This document shows positions 18,088-25,689 of a DNA stretch of 64,000 nt, piece by piece (positions within the stretch are counted from its first letter, which is position 1; every line of letters begins with the position of its first letter). Source of the DNA: a bacterium (GTDB taxonomy: Bacteria; Patescibacteriota; Saccharimonadia; Saccharimonadales; Saccharimonadaceae); assembly GCA_030429445.1 (NCBI GenBank), contig JAUIFG010000001.1, positions 1 to 64,000 of the forward strand, in the 5' to 3' direction. The position numbers and the translations under genes are program-made. Below the pieces are notes generated by a model. It was given only the letters and a program-made list of their open reading frames with translations. It was not told where the DNA came from and did not search any database.

Positions 18088-18795
18088 CTATAGTACCTCC
18101 TCTAACATTGCGCCCGCGTGCCGCACCAAGCGCATAACTTTGCCATAACTTTGACGCGTTGGACCCAACACCCCGATATAACTATGGTCACTGTATGGCG
18201 AACGAAAACGACTAATAATCATTGTTGATCCACTTGCTTTACCAATTGGATTTTCACTACCTATATACACATTCAGTGGTTCATTCGGTGCGGCCTCACG
18301 AAGCCACGGCTCTAGATTATCAAGCAAGCGTGCAACCGCCTGAGCATGATTACTTTTCAAAAACTCTGGCTGACTAAATAAATTACCGATGCCGCTCATA
18401 TACAACTCATCACCGATAGTAGCGATGCCAAGATTCTGCGTCAGCTCCACCAAACTATCGACTGCACTTCGAATCGCACGATCCGCATGATCACTATGTG
18501 TATTGACCCTTGCTTCAATCGCTCTCGCACTGCGATCCAGTTGGGGAACATTTTTTTCTTGAGACTCGGTAATTGTATTAACGTAAAAACGGTAGCCCGT
18601 ATCAGTTGGAATACGCCCCGAGCTAGTGTGTGGCTGTTCAATAAAACCAAGTTCTTCTAATTTTGCCATTTCACTACGAATTGTTGCGCTCGATACATTG
18701 AATAATTTTGCTAATGTAACGCTACCGACTGGTGAAGCCACCTCGGCATACTGCTCAATAATCGCAGCGAGGATCTGCATTTGACGCTCTGTCAT
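18088..18795 (-). CDS. hrcA: Heat-shock repressor HrcA (short form)
   Basis: 235 residues versus about 340 for typical HrcA. N-terminal winged helix (MTERQMQILAAIIEQYAEVASPVGS, then SSATIRSEMAKLEELGFIEQPHTSSGRIPT); the central dimerisation region is shortened; the end YSDHSYIGVLGPTRQSYGKVMRLV is conserved. It binds CIRCE and represses dnaK, dnaJ and its own operon. I chose ATG 18795 because the longer frame would begin inside the CIRCE operator and -10 TATAAT (18803-18808) lies 7 nt before this ATG. Confidence 0.95.
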   Translation of the reverse strand: MTERQMQILAAIIEQYAEVASPVGSVTLAKLFNVSSATIRSEMAKLEELGFIEQPHTSSGRIPTDTGYRFYVNTITESQEKNVPQLDRSARAIEARVNTHSDHADRAIRSAVDSLVELTQNLGIATIGDELYMSGIGNLFSQPEFLKSNHAQAVARLLDNLEPWLREAAPNEPLNVYIGSENPIGKASGSTMIISRFRSPYSDHSYIGVLGPTRQSYGKVMRLVRHAGAMLEEVL

Positions 18796-18802
18796 AGTAA
18801 CC

Positions 18803-18843
18803 ATTATAACGTATAACTGGCACTCGTGCAATTAGAGTGCTAA
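18803..18843 (-). promoter_or_regulatory. hrcA-grpE promoter with CIRCE operator
   Basis: CIRCE 18817-18843 (CTGGCACTC, nine bases, GAGTGCTAA). The -35 TTGCAC (18826-18831) lies in its spacer, 17 bp from -10 TATAAT (18803-18808). The geometry is identical to dnaJ, implying autoregulation by HrcA and a leaderless hrcA mRNA. Confidence 0.93.
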
Positions 18844-18859
18844 ACACGTCTAACGGTAG

Positions 18860-19600
18860 CTATTTTTCTTTGGGAACGGGTACAGCAGTAATCAAGCGCT
18901 CGTAATCGGATGACATAAACACAATTAACTGATGAGGATCCTGTTTAACGGTTTCTACGACAAGCCTTTTCATCAATATTTGTTCGTTCCTACTAATTCC
19001 GAGACTGTCCAATTCTTCCAAGTTCGTGACCTGAGTGTTCTGAATAATTTTTATACCAGATTTAACTATACCATTTCGTTCAAGCGTCTCATACACATGG
19101 GTGCCCGTACTTGCCACTTGCTGTTTCCACTCATACCGATTTTTTGTTTGGGCAATCAAGTACGAAAAAGTGCCGATAATTAAGGTGAAGAACAGGATAT
19201 AAACGGCCACCTGACCAATAGCCCAATAGTACCCCTCTTGTTGTCCAATCACAAAAAAACCAACAAACAATATAATTGATAAAATTATGACTGTTGGTAC
19301 CGCATTGTTATCATCAATTTGCCTCCATGATTGTCGATATCCATTGCCACGATCTTTTCTAACACCAATTGGTATATTAATGTAACCGTTGAGGCTAATT
19401 AGGTACCAGCTAAGGAGCACTCCTAGAATTATACTTACGACCGACGCAGTTAAACTTAAAGTTTTATCGAGGAAAAAACTATCAAGTTGAGATTGTGCAA
19501 AAAGTGGCGCAACGGCGGTAAGCGCCGACACGATTAATCCAAGCACTGAGAGTATGGGTTGCAAGAAACTGCTACTATTTTGGCTTGTTGAGATAAACAT
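18860..19600 (-). CDS. Four-span membrane protein of unknown function
   Basis: 246 residues. Hydrophobic segments at about 13-35, 45-68, 100-118 and 125-147, with a hydrophilic C-terminal half (about 150-246) ending in VPVPKEK. The long loop after helix 2 contains NIPIGVRKDRGNGYRQSW. No family recognised. Monocistronic; its stop lies close to the hrcA CIRCE. A purine-rich AGGAGGAAT precedes the ATG. Confidence 0.7.
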   Translation of the reverse strand: MFISTSQNSSSFLQPILSVLGLIVSALTAVAPLFAQSQLDSFFLDKTLSLTASVVSIILGVLLSWYLISLNGYINIPIGVRKDRGNGYRQSWRQIDDNNAVPTVIILSIILFVGFFVIGQQEGYYWAIGQVAVYILFFTLIIGTFSYLIAQTKNRYEWKQQVASTGTHVYETLERNGIVKSGIKIIQNTQVTNLEELDSLGISRNEQILMKRLVVETVKQDPHQLIVFMSSDYERLITAVPVPKEK

Positions 19601-19639
19601 TCCTCCTGACTTCTTTGAAAAATTCTATATTGGCCCCTT

Positions 19640-19849
19640 AATATATGCAAGCATTAGTACGTAGTTCTGAGGTCTGGGGCATCTGCAGCGAACGGAGATG
19701 TTTGGAGATTTGGTGCTGGAGCGACGAGGATGTCTGAGCCTGACGCGATAGCCAGTGCGAGTTCCGCAGTCGCCCAACATCAATGCGACAAATCGCCCCC
19801 GCGACGTGAAGCCGCCCCGGGGGTTTTGCTTCTTTTGGCGCAAAAGAAG
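19640..19849. other. GC-rich noncoding island ending in an inverted repeat
   Basis: About 57% GC over 19681-19850 against roughly 40% in flanking sequence. It ends with CCCCC...GGGGG (about 19796-19823) and a perfect 9-bp inverted repeat CTTCTTTTG/CAAAAGAAG (19829-19849) that abuts the -10 of the next gene. Several frames are open on the minus strand but with arginine/serine-rich, non-protein-like translations. Candidate structured RNA, interspersed repeat or acquired fragment. Confidence 0.5.
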
Positions 19850-19863
19850 TTATAATAAAAGGT

Positions 19864-20127
19864 ATGGGATTCCTATCAGATTTTACAGACTTCGCAAACG
19901 ACGTCCGCGAACTACGCGATGAAGTCACGGGAACTTTTCGTGACACTGCCCACAGTCTCGTAGAGAGCAGGGATGAGATTCAGCAATCACTGACAGACGC
20001 TGCAGACGAGATCAAAGACTCTGCCAACAACATTAAACAGACCGTCAAAGAATCAACCGACTTAACGCCCGAAACAATAAACAACGATGACACATTGCAA
20101 AACGACGACAAAGCCGATCAATCGTGA
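19864..20127 (+). CDS. Small acidic coiled-coil protein
   Basis: 87 residues, Asp/Glu-rich, predicted helical (DFANDVRELRDEV, SRDEIQQSLTDAADEIK) with an unstructured tail; it resembles YtxH/apolipoprotein-like helical small proteins. -10 TATAAT (19851-19856) lies 7 nt before the ATG and there is no Shine-Dalgarno site, so leaderless. Function unknown. Confidence 0.75.
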   Translation: MGFLSDFTDFANDVRELRDEVTGTFRDTAHSLVESRDEIQQSLTDAADEIKDSANNIKQTVKESTDLTPETINNDDTLQNDDKADQS

Positions 20128-20170
20128 CATATTAATCTGTAATGGACATAATGCTATATAATTAATGGTA

Positions 20171-20782
20171 ATGAATAACACAAAAATAATATCCGAGTGG
20201 CTCGGTAGTGGATCAATTAATGTTTTTGGGATGCCCTTTGCTGGTAAAGATACTCAGGGGAGACATCTAGCAAAAGATCTGGGTGCAGTCCGGCTAGGTG
20301 GTGGAGAAATCCTCCGCAATAGCGTTATTCCAAAACACATTACAGAATTAACAAATGCTGGAAAATTTGCTCCAACCGATGACTATATTCGTATTGTTCT
20401 CCCTTATTTGAGTAAACGCGAGTTTGAAGGTAAGCCTCTCGTGCTCAGTAGCGTCGGTCGATGGAAGGGCGAAGAAGAAGGCGTTATGAGCGCGCTAGAA
20501 GCAGCAGCGCATCCACTCAAGGCAGTCATTCATCTAGAAATCGATGAATCCACTGTCCGCGAGCGATGGCGCGAGTCATTACATATTGGCGACCGTGGCC
20601 AACGTGCCGATGATGCAGAACACCTGCTCGATACACGCCTAAATGAATACTACACAAAAACAATCCCCGTATTGGAAACATACGAAAAGCTTGGCCTATT
20701 AGAACATGTCAGTGGACTAGGTACAAAGGAACAAACCTACCAACAAATCCTAAAATTATTACAAAATAGGGCATCCGCATGA
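20171..20782 (+). CDS. Adenylate kinase-like nucleoside monophosphate kinase
   Basis: 203 residues. P-loop FGMPFAGKDTQGRHLA near residue 20 (adenylate kinases have GxPGxGKGTQ), NMP-binding region GGGEILRNSVIP, a lid-like segment and VHLEIDESTVRERWRESLHIGDRGQRADD matching the R...DD core of the family. Probably phosphorylates a nucleoside monophosphate; the Phe/Asp substitutions in the P-loop make AMP specificity uncertain. -10 TATAAT (20157-20162) is 8 nt before ATG 20171. Overlaps the next gene by 4 bp. Confidence 0.8.
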   Translation: MNNTKIISEWLGSGSINVFGMPFAGKDTQGRHLAKDLGAVRLGGGEILRNSVIPKHITELTNAGKFAPTDDYIRIVLPYLSKREFEGKPLVLSSVGRWKGEEEGVMSALEAAAHPLKAVIHLEIDESTVRERWRESLHIGDRGQRADDAEHLLDTRLNEYYTKTIPVLETYEKLGLLEHVSGLGTKEQTYQQILKLLQNRASA

Positions 20783-22290
20783 ATCTAAAAACAATTAGAA
20801 AATCAGTCGATAAGTTCGATCAAAAACTATACACCGCCCTTGCTTCAAAAAGTTTCCTTTTTGTAATCCTGATACTCTTTGGCTTATCGGCAACATGGGT
20901 CGCAACTGCCAGCCTGTATCCAATGGCTTTTGATGAAAACGTGCATATTGGTATTATCACAATATATTCACAGTACCTACTGCCCGTGCTCTCGCCTTCT
21001 CAGGATATGGCCCAATACAATGGTGTTGTTGCCGATCCTTCATACCTCTTTCACTACCTTATGAGCTTCCCTTACCGTATTGAGCGTGATGTACTGCAAA
21101 TGTCAGAGACCGCCAGTATCATTGGCCTTCGCTTTATAAATATCGGCTTATTCATAGCTGGACTGGTTGTCTTTTGGCGTGGACTATCACTGCTCGGCCT
21201 GTCGCGATTCACCAGAAATATCATCATTGCACTATGCTGCTTAATTCCTATCTCTCCGCTACTTGCCGGACAAGTCAATTATGATAATTTGCTCATGCTC
21301 GAAGTGGCTCTTTGCCTCCTCTTTACATTACGAGTTCTCAACTCTTTAAAGCAGAAAAATCGAATTCCAGTAGTCGATACAGGCTTGCTACTTCTCGCCC
21401 TGCTCGCTGGAACCGCGACAAAATATGCATTTTTGCCAATAGCCGTTGCGATTGTTGCAATAATTATCGGTGCAGTTATTTTGTCCAGCAAAAGAAAAGA
21501 GACCCTCCATTACTTCGCAAAGGAATTTAGTGCGCTAAAAACTCCGACAAAAATCGTACTTATAGCTCTCATCTGCTTGGGCGGTCTACTCAACATGCGC
21601 TACCCGAGCAACCTTATAAACTACCAGGATGTATCTCCGAAATGTGATAAGTTCTTTTCGGTTGAAGCCTGCCGAGACTTTGGACCATACGGTCGCAATT
21701 ACAATCTCAAGAACAAACTCGACTCGACCTTTGAACCAAAAAACACAATTGCTTATGTAGTTGAAGACTGGATCCCAGGCTTATCGTATCGATTATTCTT
21801 TACTGTCGCCGGACCAACAAACGGCTACGCTACTCGAGAGCCCGTCCTTTTACCGATTTTTATATATAGTGTCGGAATCATCGTTGGAGTTATGCTATTC
21901 CTTTGGCGCAACTGGAAAAAATCCCTACAAGATTCAGTAATCTGGTTGTTGCTATCTATTATTGGCATTTATTGTCTGAGTCTCTTGGCAAAATTATACG
22001 GATCATATACGGACAATGGAGTAGCGGTGGCACTCAATGGTCGCTACCTGATACCAATTGCGCCTCTCATCGGCGCGATTGTAGCACTCGGCGCGCAAGG
22101 TATTCGGCATAAAAAAAGAATAGTTGGCCTGAGTATTGTTATGTCAATCATACTGGCTGTCCTCGTCATTGAAGGCGGTGGTATCGGTACGTATATTGTA
22201 CACGGTCAACCTGAATGGTTCTGGCAGGGATGGGGCCAAGAAAGTCATCGTATCCTGCAAAATACGCTCGACCCGATTACACTCAAATAA
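20779..22290 (+). CDS. GT-C type polytopic glycosyltransferase-like protein
   Basis: 503 residues with about 11 membrane segments. The first extracytoplasmic loop holds PMAFDENVHIG, the acidic DE pair expected in lipid-linked-sugar transferases of the ArnT/PMT/GT39/GT83 type; a later loop has CDKFFSVEACRDFGPYG with two cysteines. Probably transfers a sugar from a polyprenyl carrier to a surface target. ATGA overlap with the kinase-like gene indicates coupling, although a functional link is not obvious. Confidence 0.72.
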   Translation: MNLKTIRKSVDKFDQKLYTALASKSFLFVILILFGLSATWVATASLYPMAFDENVHIGIITIYSQYLLPVLSPSQDMAQYNGVVADPSYLFHYLMSFPYRIERDVLQMSETASIIGLRFINIGLFIAGLVVFWRGLSLLGLSRFTRNIIIALCCLIPISPLLAGQVNYDNLLMLEVALCLLFTLRVLNSLKQKNRIPVVDTGLLLLALLAGTATKYAFLPIAVAIVAIIIGAVILSSKRKETLHYFAKEFSALKTPTKIVLIALICLGGLLNMRYPSNLINYQDVSPKCDKFFSVEACRDFGPYGRNYNLKNKLDSTFEPKNTIAYVVEDWIPGLSYRLFFTVAGPTNGYATREPVLLPIFIYSVGIIVGVMLFLWRNWKKSLQDSVIWLLLSIIGIYCLSLLAKLYGSYTDNGVAVALNGRYLIPIAPLIGAIVALGAQGIRHKKRIVGLSIVMSIILAVLVIEGGGIGTYIVHGQPEWFWQGWGQESHRILQNTLDPITLK

Positions 22291-22320
22291 TATTCGTTAC
22301 TACAATGTTATAATACGCTT

Positions 22321-23535
22321 ATGCAAAATGAGAAATCTAATAACCAAGATAATCAAGTACCCGATAACTCTCCAGAAAAATCAATAGAAAAAACATCTAT
22401 TACCCTCCCTATAAAGGAGCCTTCTGGTATGAGATACAAAAGGATTTTCACTATAGCATTATTGGTTGTCGTTGTTTTTGCTGTCATTGGCTGGTTGGTA
22501 TATACGCTTCTCGTTCAAACTAATTACAATCAAAATACGGAAACGTCTTTATCACCCGAAGAAATAGCGCCATCAGAAACGGCCGATGTCAAGGAATTAA
22601 AAACAACCCTGGATACCGCTAAAGATTATGGGAATAAATATGCCGACGGAATACTACCAGTCGGAGATAATAAATACACGACAGACACTGCAAAAAAAGG
22701 ACATATTTATGCCTGTTCTCAATATGCTCAAAGTTTCAAATCAGACAATATTGGCGCCGATACTCGTGGGCCATGGTTTGTAAACAATAATACCGAGTAC
22801 GACATTAACAAAAAAATCAGCGTTAAAGGAAGTGTTAGCTGGAAGGGATCCTTTAGCAATAAAATCAGTGATTCAATCAGAACTATTGTGACAAACGACC
22901 TACCCCTCGCACATAGTACCGGCACCTTTCCTGTTGCATCTTCCGACCCTGCATATTCATATGACAAAAATCCGAATTCGATTTCATCACAAGAATTAAC
23001 CTACAAATTATCTGCGCAACCAACATTTGGTGAGCCTCGATGCATGGACGGAGAAGTTGGCGTTATGTTAACGGGCGTCTCATTATTCAACGGCTTTGAT
23101 GCGGGTGCACGCGATGCCGGAGCGTGGGAAGTACAAGATGCATGTGAAGGTCATCCTCAAAAATCTGGTCAGTACCATTACCATACGCTAAGTAGTTGCA
23201 TTGATGACACAAGTGTTAGTACTGTTATAGGCTTTGCAATTGATGGCTTTCCAATTACCGGACCAAAGGTAGGGAGCAAAAACGTCCTCACAACAAGTGA
23301 CCTTGATGTGTGTCATGGTATCACGAGTGAGATAACGCTCGATGGCAAATCAGTGACAACATATCACTATGTCATGACACAGGATTTCCCTTATTCGGTA
23401 AGTTGTTTTCGTGGTGAAAAAGGTGAATCAGCAGGTACAAATGAAGGTAGTGCACAAGGTAGTCAAAATATGCCGCCTCAGAATGCTCCTAGTCAAAGTG
23501 GCCCTCCTACCGGACCGCCGCCGCCAAAACTATAA
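22321..23535 (+). CDS. YHYH-domain extracytoplasmic protein
   Basis: 404 residues: a cytoplasmic N-terminus, one membrane span (about 43-63), then a YHYH-domain region with SGQYHYHTLSSC, IGFAIDGFPITGP, LDVCHG, TYHYVMTQDFPYSVSCFRG, and a Pro/Gln-rich tail ending GPPTGPPPPKL. YHYH domains (PF14240) contain conserved His and Cys and occur in secreted proteins of unknown activity. -10 TATAAT (22309-22314) is 6 nt before the ATG (leaderless). Confidence 0.85.
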   Translation: MQNEKSNNQDNQVPDNSPEKSIEKTSITLPIKEPSGMRYKRIFTIALLVVVVFAVIGWLVYTLLVQTNYNQNTETSLSPEEIAPSETADVKELKTTLDTAKDYGNKYADGILPVGDNKYTTDTAKKGHIYACSQYAQSFKSDNIGADTRGPWFVNNNTEYDINKKISVKGSVSWKGSFSNKISDSIRTIVTNDLPLAHSTGTFPVASSDPAYSYDKNPNSISSQELTYKLSAQPTFGEPRCMDGEVGVMLTGVSLFNGFDAGARDAGAWEVQDACEGHPQKSGQYHYHTLSSCIDDTSVSTVIGFAIDGFPITGPKVGSKNVLTTSDLDVCHGITSEITLDGKSVTTYHYVMTQDFPYSVSCFRGEKGESAGTNEGSAQGSQNMPPQNAPSQSGPPTGPPPPKL

Positions 23536-23549
23536 TGCGCTTGCCTTTG

Positions 23550-24449
23550 CTACTCATTATCGAGTGTCAGTGCGACGCATCGAACAGATCCGCCACCTTT
23601 TTGAAGCTCAGGTATGTCAAGAGCAGCTGTATTTAAACCGTGTTTTGCCAAATCAAGTCGTAACTTTGGAGAGCCCTTGCTCATGATGACCGTTTCGCCC
23701 GTACTGATAAAATTACAAGCAGCCGCATCCATCGCTTCTTGCATATCAACTTCGATCTTCCTGATACCCTGAACATTTCGAATTGTCTCTTGACTCTCTG
23801 GGGTAAAAGCATCTGGACACCACGCGATTAAATCTGGCTGAACAACACCAATCGCAAGATCAATATCATAAAAATAACTCTCAGGCCACTTTGATAATTT
23901 GTTGAGCATCGGACGACCCTTTTTTACCCTAGGTATGGTTTGGACGGGTACGATATCGTACGGTTGTTTACGTCTAAATTTAAATGTATTTTCGAGCATT
24001 AAATGCATTTCCTTGTCGGTACGATAGTGACTACCTAAAAATAGTCTGTCACCACAAACAAGCGTATCACCCTGACCACTATATCGTTGCCACTTGGGCA
24101 CAAGTACTGTTTTTCCTAAGTCCCTCAATACTTGCCTGGCATAGTCTTGTTCCCCCTGCCGAACATTTGGCAAACGCGAAGCAACCGCAATATCACCGAC
24201 AGTATCTCCTGTGCAAAATGCCCAGTTTGCCACATAAACACCATCCTGACAATCAGGTGGAGATGGCTTCTCAATAACCGTCACTCCCGATGCTCGTAAT
24301 GCCGTTTTTATGGACTCGTGCTCACTCTTTGCCTTATGCAAATCTGGTTGATTCTCGTTAGCACTATACGGATTCAACTCAACAACAGAATAATTATCAG
24401 TATCCGTCATCAAGACAGTTCGATTCATGATCGGAGTTAGTTTTTCCAT
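23550..24449 (-). CDS. Amidinotransferase-fold hydrolase (DDAH / citrulline hydrolase-like)
   Basis: 299 residues of the guanidine-modifying superfamily: PPDCQDGVYVANWAF (65-79; usual PDxxFxxN), FLGSHYRTDKE (about 138), DLIAWCPDAF, and the nucleophile region GGGSVRCVAL with Cys291. Members convert methylarginine, arginine or citrulline. The next gene upstream is ornithine aminotransferase, one base apart, so a product feeding that enzyme (ornithine from citrulline, as for CtlX-type enzymes, or arginine) is the best guess. GGAGAG precedes the ATG. Confidence 0.8.
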   Translation of the reverse strand: MEKLTPIMNRTVLMTDTDNYSVVELNPYSANENQPDLHKAKSEHESIKTALRASGVTVIEKPSPPDCQDGVYVANWAFCTGDTVGDIAVASRLPNVRQGEQDYARQVLRDLGKTVLVPKWQRYSGQGDTLVCGDRLFLGSHYRTDKEMHLMLENTFKFRRKQPYDIVPVQTIPRVKKGRPMLNKLSKWPESYFYDIDLAIGVVQPDLIAWCPDAFTPESQETIRNVQGIRKIEVDMQEAMDAAACNFISTGETVIMSKGSPKLRLDLAKHGLNTAALDIPELQKGGGSVRCVALTLDNE

Positions 24450-24450
24450 A

Positions 24451-25638
24451 CTATCTCTCCAACGCTTTTTCGAATCGAGTCATTGCAACATCGAGATCCA
24501 TCGAACCGATATTGAGTGGTGGCGAAATACGAACTGTTGATCCATGAGTATCTTTGATTAAAATTCCCTCTTGCAGGGCATCTAGACACATCTGTTTACC
24601 GGTTTTTAGACTTGGATCAATATCAATCCCTGCCCATAGACCAATACTACGAAAAGCAACAATCCCAATATTCCGATTCTGCATATCACTCAACCGTTCA
24701 CGCAGTTGCTCTCCATATCTTTTAGCTTTTTCTTGAAACTCACCTCGTTGAATTAATTCGACTGCTTTTGTGCCAATTGCAGCAGCAAGTGGGTTACCCC
24801 CATATGTACTTCCATGCTCACCCGGCTTCAAAACACCGAGAAAATCTTCGTTCGCAGCAACAGCAGAAACGGGCATAATCCCACCGCCAAGCGCTTTGCC
24901 CAAAATATACATATCAGGATTAACATTCCAGTGTTCAGATGCAAATGTTTTGCCCGTGCGACCAAATCCCGATTGAATCTCATCCAAAATCAACTTGACG
25001 TTATGTTTCGTACACAACTCACGAACCGTTTGCAGGTATCCATCAGGGGGGATAATAACGCCTGCCTCACCTTGGATTGGTTCCATCAATACAGCCGCCG
25101 TGTTCTCATTTATGGTAGCCTCTAACTCTTTGACGTTACCATACTCGACAGGTATAAAGCCGGGAGTCTTTGGACCAAAGTTTTTATATGCATCTTCATC
25201 ATCAGAAAAACTAACAATTGAAATCGTCCGACCATGAAAGTTATTCCTTGCTGTAATAATTTCAGTCCGGTCTTCTGGTATACCTTTTACCAATTCACCC
25301 CATTTGCGTGCAGTCTTTAGTGCAGTCTCGACAGCCTCGGCACCGCCGTTCATTGGTAACACCAAATCCTTGCCAGTTAGTTCACTAACGGCATCAGTAA
25401 ATGCTCCGAGCCTATCATTCATAAAAGCACGGGCAGTCAAAGTAAGCGTATCGAGTTGATGATGTGCAACTTCGACAATCTCAGGATGCAAGTGGCCAAA
25501 ATTATTTGCCGAATAGCCAGCCAAACAATCAATATACCATTTTCCATCAGTATCCTTGACCCATGATCCTTTACCTTCAGCAATTGTAACTGGCATGGAG
25601 CTATAGTTTCTTGCTGTGGTTTTGCTTTCTACACTCAT
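24451..25638 (-). CDS. rocD: Ornithine--oxo-acid aminotransferase
   Basis: 395 residues, full-length class III PLP aminotransferase: MNGGAEAVETALKTARKWG, NNFHGRTISIVSFSD, LILDEIQSGFGRTGK and the PLP lysine in YILGKALGGGIMP (about 250). Closest to ornithine aminotransferases by length and motifs; it moves the delta-amino group of ornithine to 2-oxoglutarate. Expected products are glutamate semialdehyde and glutamate. AAGGAG precedes the ATG. In an operon with the amidinotransferase-fold hydrolase. Confidence 0.9.
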   Translation of the reverse strand: MSVESKTTARNYSSMPVTIAEGKGSWVKDTDGKWYIDCLAGYSANNFGHLHPEIVEVAHHQLDTLTLTARAFMNDRLGAFTDAVSELTGKDLVLPMNGGAEAVETALKTARKWGELVKGIPEDRTEIITARNNFHGRTISIVSFSDDEDAYKNFGPKTPGFIPVEYGNVKELEATINENTAAVLMEPIQGEAGVIIPPDGYLQTVRELCTKHNVKLILDEIQSGFGRTGKTFASEHWNVNPDMYILGKALGGGIMPVSAVAANEDFLGVLKPGEHGSTYGGNPLAAAIGTKAVELIQRGEFQEKAKRYGEQLRERLSDMQNRNIGIVAFRSIGLWAGIDIDPSLKTGKQMCLDALQEGILIKDTHGSTVRISPPLNIGSMDLDVAMTRFEKALER

Positions 25639-25689
25639 ATTTGCACTCCTTCCACCCTTAATATTCAGATTATACTCCGAAAGTTATAA

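Noticed and set aside
18796-18831. Longer HrcA N-terminus beginning at 18831
   Set aside because: It would start inside the CIRCE operator and upstream of the -10; HrcA homologues begin near MTERQ.
19625-19946. Two overlapping minus-strand frames in the GC-rich island (19625-19843 and 19638-19946)
   Set aside because: Arg/Ser/Pro-rich translations with no ribosome site, one running antisense into a likely gene; more consistent with noncoding GC-rich DNA.
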